DNA of 64,000 nt from an uncultured Bacilli bacterium. Its GTDB lineage: Bacteria > Bacillota_I > Bacilli_A > RF39 > UBA660. Of the stretch, positions 28,362 through 35,865 are shown one piece after another (position 1 is the stretch's first letter; each line of letters begins with the position of its first letter). The notes beneath the pieces were generated by a model. The model was not told the origin of the DNA, ran no database searches, and saw nothing but the letters and a program-made list of their open reading frames with translations. Location of the stretch: NCBI GenBank assembly GCA_947626095.1, contig CANQQV010000001.1:98009-162008 (forward strand). Direction: 5' to 3'. The position numbers and the translations under genes are program-made.

Positions 28362-29111
28362 CTATAACTCTATATTCCTATTATATACCATTGCTTCTTT
28401 AGGAAAATACTTTTTATTATCAATTAATTCTCTATTTACTTTTTCTTTATAAAATTCATCAATAAAACCTAATATTGTATTAACAATATAGTTAGCATCT
28501 TCTCTACTTATATTATACACCTTACATTCTTCATCACTAATCACAACTGCTTTACGATGATACTCATAAAAAATATCCGCTACATCCATACCTTTATTTA
28601 TCATCTCATCTACAAACGGAATATATCTTAACTCTTTAATTATCTTTGGATTATTAACATATATCTCCTTTTCCGTTTGATATTTAATTAATGTTGTTGC
28701 TGAATGTACTTTATCAATCATTTTAGCAACTTTAGCTTCTAAATTACTACTATTATCAAAGTCTTTTATTAATTGCTTAATATTTATAATACCATTAAAT
28801 AATCTATCTAAATATTCAATTGCTACATTAGTAACTCTCTCAATTTCTTCACTAGATACTCCTTCAAACTTTGTAATATCTCCAGTAATAGCTTCCGGCA
28901 AATCATGACATATAATATAATCATATAATTTATCATAATTAATAAATTGGTCTAACTTATTTTTAAGTATTCTCGCTATTAAAATTAAATCTAATATATG
29001 ATCTTTAACATCTTCAAGTCGCTCTCTATCTACACACCATAATACTGGTCCACTTCTTTTAGTATCACCCAGTATATCAAAAATCATAAATAATTTTACT
29101 TCATTTTCCAC
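28362..29111 (-). CDS. HD-domain phosphohydrolase
   Basis: About 249 residues. Metal-binding residues fit an HD fold: KDHILDL, CHDLPEAITGD and MIDKVHSATT, resembling YfbR-type 5'-nucleotidases. A GTG at 29111 (after GGTGAT) is preferred over a GTG at 29120 that overlaps the ribosome site. It lies 16 bases downstream of the cardiolipin synthase gene on the same strand. Confidence 0.75.
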   Translation of the reverse strand: MENEVKLFMIFDILGDTKRSGPVLWCVDRERLEDVKDHILDLILIARILKNKLDQFINYDKLYDYIICHDLPEAITGDITKFEGVSSEEIERVTNVAIEYLDRLFNGIINIKQLIKDFDNSSNLEAKVAKMIDKVHSATTLIKYQTEKEIYVNNPKIIKELRYIPFVDEMINKGMDVADIFYEYHRKAVVISDEECKVYNISREDANYIVNTILGFIDEFYKEKVNRELIDNKKYFPKEAMVYNRNIEL

Positions 29112-29127
29112 TACTATCACCTAGTTG

Positions 29128-30636
29128 CTAGAACAATGGTGCTAATAATCTTAATATCGCTTGCCATATATTTTTAATGAATCCTACTTTAACATCCTTT
29201 TCTTTTAATTCTTTAGATTCTTTAAATGTCTTATCAAAATCTTCTTTTATCTTCTTAATTTCTTTACAATCTTCCATATAAATACCATTTTCAAAATGTA
29301 AATATAAACTACGATAATCCATATTAATAGTACCTACTACACTTCTTATATCATCAGCAATAAATACTTTTGAATGAACAAATCCCTTAGTAAAAGTATA
29401 TATTTTAACGCCACCCTTAGTAAGTACTTCAAAGAAAGAACTAGTCTGTGTATAAGTAACTTGTTTATCTGGAATACCAGGCACAATAATTCTTACATCT
29501 ACTCCTCTTTTAGCTGCTCTAATTAAACTATTAACCATATCTGTATCAATTATTAAATAAGGAGTCATAATATATAAATATTTCTTAGCACTATTAATCA
29601 TATTTATATATACATCTTCGCCAATTAAATCATTATGTAATGGTGATAATCCATAAGGTACTACATAACTACCATTATCTTTTTTATCTTTAAAATCATA
29701 TTTAAACTTTAATATATCTTTATCTTCCTGAACATTAGCATTCCACATTGTTAAAAACATAACAGTTAAATTCCAAATAGCATCTCCTACTATTTTAATC
29801 CCATTATCTTTCCAAATACCTAATGTACTATTAACATTAATATATTCATCACTTAAATTAACTCCTCCAGAGAATGCTACTTTACCATCTATAATTGTCA
29901 TCTTACGATGATCTCTATTATTCATAAATATTCCTCTAAAAGGACTTAATTTATTAAAAGGAATACACTTAATTCCATACTTAGCTAATTCTTTAGGATA
30001 CTTAGTAGATAACATCGCAATACTACCCATATCATCATATAATATTCTAACATCTACTCCCTTACTAGCTTTTTCTTTTAAGATATCTAGAATACCATTC
30101 CACATAACTCCTTCATTAATAATAAAGTATTCCATAAAGATAAACTTCTCAGCTTTCTTTAACTCTTTTATTAATTCAGGATAAAACTTCTCACCAAATT
30201 CATAATAAGTAACATCATTATTCTTAGTAACATTACATCCCGTACGATTCATTATGTATTTTAAGTTATCTAAGTCATTATCTAATATCTCGTTTTTAAT
30301 CTTTTCATCTTGTTTTAAATACTTACTATATTCTTTTTCATACTTAAAGATATTTTTAAGTAATTTATTCTTTGAATAACTTCTACCTAAAGTTAATAAT
30401 AAGATTGTTCCAAAGATTGGAAACATAATAATTAACATCATCCATGGCAAATCATTAGATAACCTTGTACTATTTTTTAAAATTCCTAATATAATTAATA
30501 TACTAACAACCCTATAGAATAAACTTATTATAGCAATATGCTCATTAAAAAAGAATTGAATAGATATTAAAAAGCCAAATTGTAACAATATACCAAGTAT
30601 CACAATTAAAGCTCTTTTTACTGCATTTATCACCAC
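29128..30636 (-). CDS. cls: cardiolipin synthase
   Basis: 502 residues: two N-terminal membrane helices, a PLDc_N region, then two phospholipase D motifs, HRKMTIID and HSKVFIADD, both complete. It condenses two phosphatidylglycerols into cardiolipin at the membrane. It is the last chromosomal gene before the tRNA-Trp split by the conjugative element. Confidence 0.93.
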   Translation of the reverse strand: MVINAVKRALIVILGILLQFGFLISIQFFFNEHIAIISLFYRVVSILIILGILKNSTRLSNDLPWMMLIIMFPIFGTILLLTLGRSYSKNKLLKNIFKYEKEYSKYLKQDEKIKNEILDNDLDNLKYIMNRTGCNVTKNNDVTYYEFGEKFYPELIKELKKAEKFIFMEYFIINEGVMWNGILDILKEKASKGVDVRILYDDMGSIAMLSTKYPKELAKYGIKCIPFNKLSPFRGIFMNNRDHRKMTIIDGKVAFSGGVNLSDEYINVNSTLGIWKDNGIKIVGDAIWNLTVMFLTMWNANVQEDKDILKFKYDFKDKKDNGSYVVPYGLSPLHNDLIGEDVYINMINSAKKYLYIMTPYLIIDTDMVNSLIRAAKRGVDVRIIVPGIPDKQVTYTQTSSFFEVLTKGGVKIYTFTKGFVHSKVFIADDIRSVVGTINMDYRSLYLHFENGIYMEDCKEIKKIKEDFDKTFKESKELKEKDVKVGFIKNIWQAILRLLAPLF

Positions 30637-30690
30637 TATACACCTCGCATATAGAATATCACAAAACAGGCAAAAAAACTATAAAAATAC

Positions 30691-30718
30691 TTGCAGATTA
30701 GCAGTTTTATGCTATAAT
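30691..30718 (+). promoter_or_regulatory. promoter of the split tRNA-Trp
   Basis: TTGCAG, 16 bases, TATAAT with an extended -10 (TGC before it), ending 18 bases before the tRNA 5' end. Confidence 0.75.
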
Positions 30719-30736
30719 GAAATTGTTACATTTTTT

Positions 30737-30777
30737 AGGGGTATAGTTCAATGGTAGAACGTCGGTCTCCAAAACCG
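30737..30777 (+). pseudogene. tRNA-Trp (CCA), 5' part, split by integration
   Basis: AGGGGTA acceptor strand, D-arm GTTC...GAAC, and the anticodon arm GTCGGT-CTCCAAA-ACCG with anticodon CCA. The sequence after position 30777 cannot form a variable loop or T-arm. The missing 3' part is at 63809-63852, where TACCCCT pairs with AGGGGTA. Joined across the core, the halves give a 74-nt tRNA with CCA, although base 27 (T) faces C43. Confidence 0.85.
30767..30777 (+). other. attL core
   Basis: CTCCAAAACCG, identical to 63809-63819. Direct repeat marking the left junction of the integrated element, inside the anticodon arm. Confidence 0.85.
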
Positions 30778-30812
30778 ACTGACTTGAAATGAATTGATGT
30801 TCTTTGAAAGTA

Positions 30813-30881
30813 TTATAAATACTGGGAATAATGCCCATAAGAAAAAATAAAAAATAAAAATTTGTGCCACGATTTGTGCCA
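30813..30881 (+). repeat. left-end integrase arm-type sites (candidate)
   Basis: TTATAAATACTG (30813-30824) recurs at 63590-63601. TTGTGCCA occurs at 30862 and 30874 and recurs, in both orientations, six times in the right end. AAATGAATTGAT at 30787 recurs at 63493. Confidence 0.65.
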
Positions 30882-30928
30882 ATAGCCATTTTTATGGTTA
30901 TATGCTATAATAATTCGTGGTTATATCT

Positions 30929-31002
30929 AGGGGATTAGTTTAATGGTAAAATAGGGGTCTCCAAAACCTTAGATAAGTGTTCGATTCACTTATCCCCTGC
31001 CA
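30929..31002 (+). tRNA. complete tRNA-Trp (CCA) carried by the element
   Basis: 74 nt. The acceptor pairs AGGGGAT with ATCCCCT. D-stem GTTT/AAAT, anticodon arm GGGGT-CTCCAAA-ACCTT, T-arm AAGTG-TTCGATT-CACTT, discriminator G and encoded CCA are all present. An extended -10 box (TGCTATAAT, 30904-30911) lies upstream and a short terminator downstream. It sits about 150 bases inside the left junction and differs clearly from the split host gene, so it could replace its function. Confidence 0.88.
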
Positions 31003-31006
31003 AAAC

Positions 31007-31021
31007 AAGCGTTCGCTTTTT
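31007..31021 (+). terminator. tRNA terminator
   Basis: Short hairpin AAGCG-TT-CGCTT followed by TTT. Confidence 0.5.
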
Positions 31022-31135
31022 GCAGCGATTTATCATATATTATCTAGTAATCTTTACTAGATTTTTTTATTTTCAAAATGACTTGCAATAATACTTTTTT
31101 AGAGTTAACATCACAACATCAAAGGAGGATTTGTG

Positions 31136-31385
31136 ATGAGTAAAATAGTTGATTACAAAGTTAATTTAGGTTCATTGGTATTATATGAAACACTACTTGC
31201 ACTAGAAGGATCGTTTGAAGGAGGTTTACCCCTGTGCTGTTAGAAAAGAACTTAAAAGATTTATAAAAATTCTAATTGAAAACCTAGAACCTGAAGATTC
31301 TAAATTTAAAGACTATGATTTAGAAGATGTCGAATATTTAAAAAAATATTACTATGAAGATAACCCTAGCCCATTTATAAAATAA
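31136..31385 (+). pseudogene. small element protein with +1 frameshift
   Basis: AAAGGAGG precedes ATG at 31136. Frame 0 encodes 35 residues (start MSKIVDYKVNLGS) and stops at 31243. Shifting +1 at the CCCC run (31229-31232) continues into a coherent acidic sequence (VRKELKRFIKILIENLEPED and on) to TAA at 31385, about 82 residues in all. P-site CCC could slip onto CCC while the rare Leu codon CTG waits, so programmed frameshifting is possible; a simple mutation is equally likely. Family not recognised. Confidence 0.6.
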
Positions 31386-31513
31386 TAAATGTATATTTCT
31401 ACCCTTTTTTCTTATACTAAATATTGAAAGTGAAAAATATTTTCTAAAAACAATAGATTATATTTATGATTATGCTATAATAGGAATTAATTAAGAAATT
31501 TGGTGATGGTTAA

Positions 31514-31924
31514 ATGGATAAGTTTTCCATGTTAAAAGATAAACTAGAGAAATCAGGCACAGCACCCATTAGTTTCGATTGGATTTTAGATAACACCAAA
31601 GAAAAAAATAACAGCAATGGCTCGTTAAAAGAATTTTGTGATAAATACGAAGTCATAGAAAAAGACAATTGTTGCATGAGACTTTTAGTTGCTAAACAGA
31701 AGTTCCCTGTTAAGGATCTAAAAAGTAATAATAAACTTGATTACAATATGGAGCTATTTTATGTTTTGAAAGTAGTTATAAATAATGAAAGTGATATACT
31801 TGAAATAACTATTGATAAATATAATAATGAAAATGATTCTTATGCAGAATTTGATAAATGGTTAAGCATATTAAATGAAAAAAGTATGGATGAAATATTT
31901 GATTTATTATTATCTATGGTATAG
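31514..31924 (+). CDS. cargo protein, 136 aa, unknown
   Basis: Soluble, acidic, single gene with its own TATAAT-type promoter and terminator. GGTGATGG lies before the ATG. The alternation of predicted strands and a C-terminal helix resembles small immunity-type proteins, but no family is recognised. Confidence 0.5.
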   Translation: MDKFSMLKDKLEKSGTAPISFDWILDNTKEKNNSNGSLKEFCDKYEVIEKDNCCMRLLVAKQKFPVKDLKSNNKLDYNMELFYVLKVVINNESDILEITIDKYNNENDSYAEFDKWLSILNEKSMDEIFDLLLSMV

Positions 31925-31943
31925 CGATGAGCTATCTTTTTTT
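31921..31943 (+). terminator. terminator of the 136-aa cargo gene
   Basis: ATAGC-GATGA-GCTAT-C followed by T7. The stem overlaps the stop codon. Confidence 0.8.
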
Positions 31944-31977
31944 ATGCAATCATATTTATAAAGGTCTTATTATCTGC

Positions 31978-32030
31978 TATAATATTTAATGAAACAAATA
32001 GTAATTTATATGAGCAAACAATATATTAAT
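31978..32030 (+). repeat. cassette repeat copy A, apparently empty
   Basis: Begins with the upstream cassette repeat (TATAATATTTAATGAAAC, on to AGTAATTT at 32007) and passes directly into sequence matching the downstream repeat (ATATGAGCAAACAA). No gene lies between the two parts. Confidence 0.65.
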
Positions 32031-32046
32031 TTTACTTTTTTTCTGA

Positions 32047-32076
32047 TATAATATTTGGTGAAAAAAATAGTAATTT
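32047..32076 (+). promoter_or_regulatory. cassette promoter repeat copy B
   Basis: 30-bp sequence beginning TATAATATTTGGTGAAA and ending TAGTAATTT, nearly identical to 31978-32007 and 56396-56425. It holds the -10 box and leader of the next gene. Confidence 0.7.
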
Positions 32077-32096
32077 GGAGGAGGAGAAAATACTTA

Positions 32097-32357
32097 ATGA
32101 AAATTGAAATCATAATTTTATCAATGATAGCTATTGTAGTTGTTTTATTAGCTTTATTTAAAATAATAAAATATATAAGAAGTAATTATTCTATTAAACC
32201 TATAAAAATAATTTTATATTTTGTTTTAATGTGTATAGATATCTATGTTTTAGGAGTGATAGACTTTATTGAACATAAACTTTATGGTGTTCTATTTGTA
32301 GTAATCAATGCTTGTTTAATAGCATTCATAAGATATGGCGGAAGAAAAAAACGATAA
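32097..32357 (+). CDS. small membrane cargo protein, 86 aa
   Basis: Three hydrophobic segments and a basic tail. GGAGGAGGAG lies 10 bases before the ATG at 32097; an earlier in-frame start lacks a ribosome site. It is flanked by cassette repeats upstream (32047) and downstream (32361). Function unknown. Confidence 0.55.
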   Translation: MKIEIIILSMIAIVVVLLALFKIIKYIRSNYSIKPIKIILYFVLMCIDIYVLGVIDFIEHKLYGVLFVVINACLIAFIRYGGRKKR

Positions 32358-32360
32358 TAC

Positions 32361-32394
32361 AAATTACAATTTGTATGAGTAAACAAAAAAATTA
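32361..32394 (+). repeat. cassette downstream repeat, copy B
   Basis: AAATTACAATTTGTATGAG followed by AAACAAAAAAAT. It matches 56879-56906 and the second half of copy A. Confidence 0.6.
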
Positions 32395-32482
32395 TATGTT
32401 AGTCTTTCATATTTTAAAAAAATATAGTATAATTTTAATGTAGTCAAAAATAAATAAGACTACTATTACATATATCGATTTC

Positions 32483-32566
32483 GAGCAGTATTAGAAAAAG
32501 ATATAAATAAAATTTAAGCAGTATTTAATTAAATGTTTTATTTAGTTGGATACTGCTCTTTTTTTT
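32483..32566 (+). promoter_or_regulatory. attenuator-like leader RNA
   Basis: GAGCAGTAT (32483) and AAGCAGTAT (32516) can each pair with ATACTGCTC (32550-32558), which is followed by T8. Pairing of the second copy extends through AATTAAAT/ATTTAGTT into one long terminator stem. Two alternative 5' partners for one 3' strand is the layout of a terminator-based switch. It ends 20 bases before the HTH gene. Confidence 0.6.
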
Positions 32567-32586
32567 GCTTTAAGGAGAGAGATGTT

Positions 32587-32865
32587 GTGATAGAAGAAAA
32601 AATTATTGATTGGGATACGGATTTTGGTTATGTAGAAAGTAATTTACAAAGACTTATGGATAAACAAGGAATTACTATCAGCACCATGAGTCATCTAACA
32701 AATATTAAATATGAAATTGTTAAAAAATATTACTATGGGGAAAACTATGCCTTTAATTGTGAAATATTAGCAAAATTTTGTTATATTTTAGATTGCAATA
32801 TCGCTGATATTATCTATTATGTACCATCGAAAGACTTTGTAAATAAAGGCGATTTTAATGATTAG
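32587..32865 (+). CDS. Cro/CI-type HTH protein, 92 aa
   Basis: HTH region: LQRLMDKQGITISTMSHLTN, then YYYGENYAFNCEILAKFCYILDCNIADII, typical of small XRE regulators. The GTG at 32587 follows AAGGAGAGA; the ATG 54 bases upstream lies inside the terminator hairpin and has no ribosome site. Probably regulates element genes, itself controlled by the leader hairpin. Confidence 0.7.
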   Translation: MIEEKIIDWDTDFGYVESNLQRLMDKQGITISTMSHLTNIKYEIVKKYYYGENYAFNCEILAKFCYILDCNIADIIYYVPSKDFVNKGDFND

Positions 32866-32929
32866 AAATTGAAAGTAAATTATAACTTATCATATTTTTG
32901 TTTTGCTATTTTAAAAATCAAGGGATAAA

Positions 32930-32995
32930 ATGGTTATAATAAGTCAAAAGTATATGGAAGAAGGACTTATACATATTCCTAGTTCTAGGAATTGA
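32930..32995 (+). CDS. possible leader peptide, 21 aa
   Basis: ATG preceded by AAGGG; the frame starts MVIISQKYMEEG and ends SSRN. It lies in a structured intergenic region. A hairpin built from CAAGTA/TACTTG and AACGA/TCGTT occupies about 33027-33065, just after it. No other support, so this is tentative. Confidence 0.25.
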   Translation: MVIISQKYMEEGLIHIPSSRN

Positions 32996-33078
32996 CCGAA
33001 AAAAATCGTAGTGATATTATAGGACACAAGTATTAAAAAACGAGAGATATCGTTCTTGTACTTGGGGATGTGGTTACT

Positions 33079-33183
33079 ATGGTTACACAAGAATTAAGAT
33101 CTTTATTTGAATTTTACGAAGGTGTCGAAGTTTCTTCTTCCCCTGTTTTTTATAGCAATGATGACTTAATGAAAGAGAGCTAA
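33079..33183 (+). CDS. small protein, 34 aa
   Basis: ATG at 33079, after GGGGATGTGG, and a frame starting MVTQELRSLFEFYEGVEVSSS. It ends in the 5' arm of a terminator-like hairpin. Short and unrecognised. Its position between a structured leader and a terminator favours a real gene or regulatory peptide. Confidence 0.4.
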   Translation: MVTQELRSLFEFYEGVEVSSSPVFYSNDDLMKES

Positions 33184-33222
33184 TAATGTTCAAGGCATTA
33201 CGCTCTCTTTTTCTATTGTTTT
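33172..33222 (+). terminator. terminator-like hairpin
   Basis: AAAGAGAGC and GCTCTCTTT separated by a 31-base loop, followed by more T. The long loop makes it weaker than the other terminators. Confidence 0.5.
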
Positions 33223-33237
33223 GATTTGGAGGGTACT

Positions 33238-33699
33238 ATGAAAAAAAGAAGAACTATGTTTTTAACGGATTTTATTGCTAATCAATATCCTATTGAAAAA
33301 TTTAAAGAAATTATATTTGTCACTTTGGATATTGTCGAGAATTTTCTTTTAACTTTGGAAAGTGGCTTTGACTATAATTCAGTATCTATTGCATCCTATG
33401 GCGAGAAGTATGGATCATCGCAACGAAATACCCATTCTAAAGTAGAAAGTATTTGTATCAAGAATATGCAAACACAAGAAAAAATGACAGAATTTTTAGA
33501 AAGTTATTTTGACGCTTATCGTTCATTAAATCAGGATGAAAAAAATATCTTTGATGCTACTTTTATTGATAAACTAACGGATCTTGAAATTATCGAAAAA
33601 TATAATACCCACTCTAAACAAATTAGGACTGTTAGAAAAAGTGCAATTGTTAGATTCTGCTTACGAGCAGGTTTAGATAAATTTGTAGATAAAATATAA
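33238..33699 (+). CDS. ArpU-like, sigma-region-4-type regulator
   Basis: 153 residues. The C-terminal half (LNQDEKNIFDATFIDKLTD, then VRKSAIVRFCLRAGL) matches the sigma-70 region 4-like HTH of ArpU-type late regulators of phages and integrative elements. The ATG at 33238 follows GGAGGGTACT. It stands upstream of the methyltransferase and transfer genes and so may activate them. Confidence 0.6.
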   Translation: MKKRRTMFLTDFIANQYPIEKFKEIIFVTLDIVENFLLTLESGFDYNSVSIASYGEKYGSSQRNTHSKVESICIKNMQTQEKMTEFLESYFDAYRSLNQDEKNIFDATFIDKLTDLEIIEKYNTHSKQIRTVRKSAIVRFCLRAGLDKFVDKI

Positions 33700-33760
33700 C
33701 AAAACGAGTTTATAGGGATCTCGTTATCAAAAAACTAAATTATAAAAATAAGGAGGTGAG

Positions 33761-34573
33761 ATATTAGAAACTTGTAATCCATACTACTCTACAATGTTAG
33801 GTAATTTATATAAAGGTGATTGTTTGGAAGTTATGGATTATCTTATTGAGCAAGGTGTGAAAGTTGATGCAATAATCACTGATCCACCTTATGCAGTAAC
33901 TGGTTTTGTTTGGGATCAGATAATTCCCCTTGATGCCATGTGGGATAAACTTACAAAGTTAATTAAGGATGATGGTGCTATTGTTCTTTTTGGGAATGAA
34001 CCATTTAGTAGTAATCTTCGCTTGAGTAATCCTAAACTATATCGTTATGATTGGAAATGGATTAAAACTCAAGTAACAGGATTTCAAAATGCTAAATGTC
34101 AACCACTGCGATGTTATGAAGATATTATGGTGTTTTCTAAAGCAGGAGCTGTAACTTCTGCAAAACCACCCATGAAATATTTTCCTCAAGGTGTTATTCC
34201 TGTAAATGTAAAAGTGACTACAACTCCTGTTAACTATTTAAGGGATAATAAAAAGTTCGATAAAATCAGTTATACTCAAGAAGAAGCCAACTACCCTAGA
34301 AATGTTATACAATTTGCTAGGGAAACGGAATTGTACCATCCAACACAAAAACCTATTGCTCTTATGGAGTATATAATTTCTACCTATACAAAACGAGGTG
34401 ATTTAGTTTTGGATTTTACAAGTGGCAGTGGTTCTACCCTGTTGGCATGTGAGGTTCTTAATCGTAAATGGATTGGGATCGAAATTACAGACAAATATTG
34501 TGAAGTCATAAAAAAAAGAATTCAAAAAGGAATTCAAATGAAAATACAATTTGAGTACGATTGTGATAATTAA
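33761..34573 (+). CDS. beta-class adenine/cytosine-N4 DNA methyltransferase, ATA start
   Basis: 270 residues. Motif IV IITDPPYAV comes first and motif I LDFTSGSGST is near the C-terminus, the beta-class order; HPTQKP and WIGIEI are also visible. The first ATG (33794) is 37 bases from the ribosome site and has none of its own. The frame is open back to ATA at 33761, four bases after GGAGG (AAGGAGGTGAG). No cognate nuclease adjoins it, so it is probably an orphan enzyme protecting element DNA. Confidence 0.85.
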   Translation: MLETCNPYYSTMLGNLYKGDCLEVMDYLIEQGVKVDAIITDPPYAVTGFVWDQIIPLDAMWDKLTKLIKDDGAIVLFGNEPFSSNLRLSNPKLYRYDWKWIKTQVTGFQNAKCQPLRCYEDIMVFSKAGAVTSAKPPMKYFPQGVIPVNVKVTTTPVNYLRDNKKFDKISYTQEEANYPRNVIQFARETELYHPTQKPIALMEYIISTYTKRGDLVLDFTSGSGSTLLACEVLNRKWIGIEITDKYCEVIKKRIQKGIQMKIQFEYDCDN

Positions 34574-34590
34574 ATATAGGAGGGATTTTA

Positions 34591-34692
34591 ATAATTAAAC
34601 AAAAAAATAGTCGAAATAACAAGGCACTCGTTTCATTCGACTACTATGATTATAACATTAAAACTGAAAAATTAACAGGAGGTATTGCTTAA
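34591..34692 (+). CDS. small protein, 33 aa, ATA start
   Basis: GGAGG, seven bases, then ATA ATT AAA CAA. The frame (IIKQKNSRNNKALVSFDYYD and on) stops in TAATG overlapping the next start. No ATG/GTG/TTG lies near the ribosome site, so it rests on the ATA start pattern seen throughout the element. Function unknown. Confidence 0.45.
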   Translation: MIKQKNSRNNKALVSFDYYDYNIKTEKLTGGIA

Positions 34693-34931
34693 TGGAAAGC
34701 ATACTTCAAGATGTACTTAAACTTATAAATGATGCTATGGGATTTTTAAGGTTGTTCGTTATTGGTGGAACAGCTTTTTTTGTTGCAAAAGATTTTGCTC
34801 TTAAAATGGCATCTAGTGATGATAATCAAAAAGCAAGTTATGATCGTAAGATAAAAACAACAATAATCGCAGGTGTTTCGGCACTTGTAACTACTCAATT
34901 TGTAACATGGATTCTAGGATACTTTCAATAA
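34692..34931 (+). CDS. VirB2/Maff2-like small membrane protein
   Basis: 79 residues with two membrane segments (FLRLFVIGGTAFFVAKDFAL and TTIIAGVSALVTTQFVTWIL) around a short polar loop, the size and layout of pilin-like TrbC/VirB2 or Maff2 proteins of Gram-positive conjugation systems. AGGAGG precedes ATG. Likely a structural part of the mating channel. Confidence 0.6.
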   Translation: MESILQDVLKLINDAMGFLRLFVIGGTAFFVAKDFALKMASSDDNQKASYDRKIKTTIIAGVSALVTTQFVTWILGYFQ

Positions 34932-35137
34932 TGAAACAAAAGGATTTTAATAAAACAATAAATGAAGTTTTAGATGAAGGTAAAATTGAAAATAAAGATA
35001 TTAAGAATATTGATACTTTAAGATATATTCTTGAAGATAAGAAAAATAAACATCAAAAAAATATTGAATTGAGATGTAATTTGGTAGATCTAATCAATGA
35101 TTTAGACTTCCTGAAACAATATTTAGAAAATAAGTGA
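34931..35137 (+). CDS. small helical protein, 68 aa
   Basis: Charged and helical (KQKDFNKTINEVLDEGKIEN and on). Its ATG overlaps the previous stop (TAATGA-type junction), so coupled translation is likely. An earlier in-frame ATG at 34907 lies inside the VirB2-like gene without a ribosome site. Function unknown. Confidence 0.5.
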   Translation: MKQKDFNKTINEVLDEGKIENKDIKNIDTLRYILEDKKNKHQKNIELRCNLVDLINDLDFLKQYLENK

Positions 35138-35190
35138 TTTGACATATTTTTAAATTAGAGCTAACATCACTTTCAAAGAGGTGGTTCTTA

Positions 35191-35829
35191 ATGAAAAAAG
35201 TTTTAATATCTATTTCAATAATACTTTTAGTTTCTATTTCCATAGTTTCTCTTTGGTTATTCACAGGCAAAGAGAAATTAAAAGAAAAAGATAACGATAA
35301 TAATTCTAGTGCAATTCAAGAAAACATAAACGAAGATCTAAATGAAAATGATAGTACCAACTATACTAATAAACCTGATGAGGTCTTAAATGGCGATGCT
35401 ATAACTAATAACAAAGAAACTGAACATCAAAGTTCTAATGATTCAAATAATACTATAAAAAATGATAATTCAAATAATAATGTTGCAAGTAAAAAAGAAG
35501 AAAACAAACAAAGTTCACAAAATAAGCCAAATTCAAATACAACACAATCAAATTCAAAACCTAGTAATAATACCCAACAAGAAAAACCTAAAGTAGAAGA
35601 ACAACCTAAAAGTTGTACTCCTAAAAAGTTTGATATGTCTTTCGTTCGTGCCGATTTTTCTTCTTTCGCAGAATGTACTGCTATGGGTGATAAATATAAA
35701 GCAAACGGATATGGTTATTATTGTGATAGTTATCAAGATGATTGCTTTGATACTTATTATATGTTGACTTTGTATGAGCCAAATACAGGAAAATTGTTTG
35801 ACTATCATACAATTTCGATACCTGAATAG
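35191..35829 (+). CDS. membrane-anchored Asn/Ser-rich protein with Cys C-terminal domain
   Basis: 212 residues. One N-terminal anchor (VLISISIILLVSISIVSLWL) is followed by a disordered Asn/Lys/Ser/Gln stalk of about 110 residues and a 65-residue domain with four Cys (SCTPKKFD, AECTAMG, YYCDSYQDDC). Probably displayed outside the cell next to the adhesin. No family recognised. Confidence 0.6.
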   Translation: MKKVLISISIILLVSISIVSLWLFTGKEKLKEKDNDNNSSAIQENINEDLNENDSTNYTNKPDEVLNGDAITNNKETEHQSSNDSNNTIKNDNSNNNVASKKEENKQSSQNKPNSNTTQSNSKPSNNTQQEKPKVEEQPKSCTPKKFDMSFVRADFSSFAECTAMGDKYKANGYGYYCDSYQDDCFDTYYMLTLYEPNTGKLFDYHTISIPE

Positions 35830-35842
35830 GTATCTTTTTTTT
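35817..35842 (+). terminator. terminator before the adhesin gene
   Basis: GATACC-TGAATA-GGTATC followed by T8. Confidence 0.8.
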
Positions 35843-35865
35843 GCAACAATTTAAGGAGGGATATA

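Noticed and set aside
30707-30889. Minus-strand frame of 60 codons over the split tRNA
   Set aside because: It runs through the tRNA half and recombinase sites without a ribosome site.
30929-31002. The complete tRNA as the true integration site
   Set aside because: It is intact, its acceptor does not pair with the 3' half at 63809-63852, and it shares one base less of the core; the 5' half at 30737 pairs perfectly.
32461-32566. T-box or known riboswitch
   Set aside because: No T-box sequence or recognised aptamer core is visible; only the competing hairpin strands are supported.
32533-32586. Upstream ATG for the small HTH protein
   Set aside because: It lies in the terminator hairpin without a ribosome site; the GTG at 32587 follows AAGGAGAGA.
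33700-33730. Hairpin AACGAG/CTCGTT as a terminator
   Set aside because: It has no T-run, so termination is not supported.
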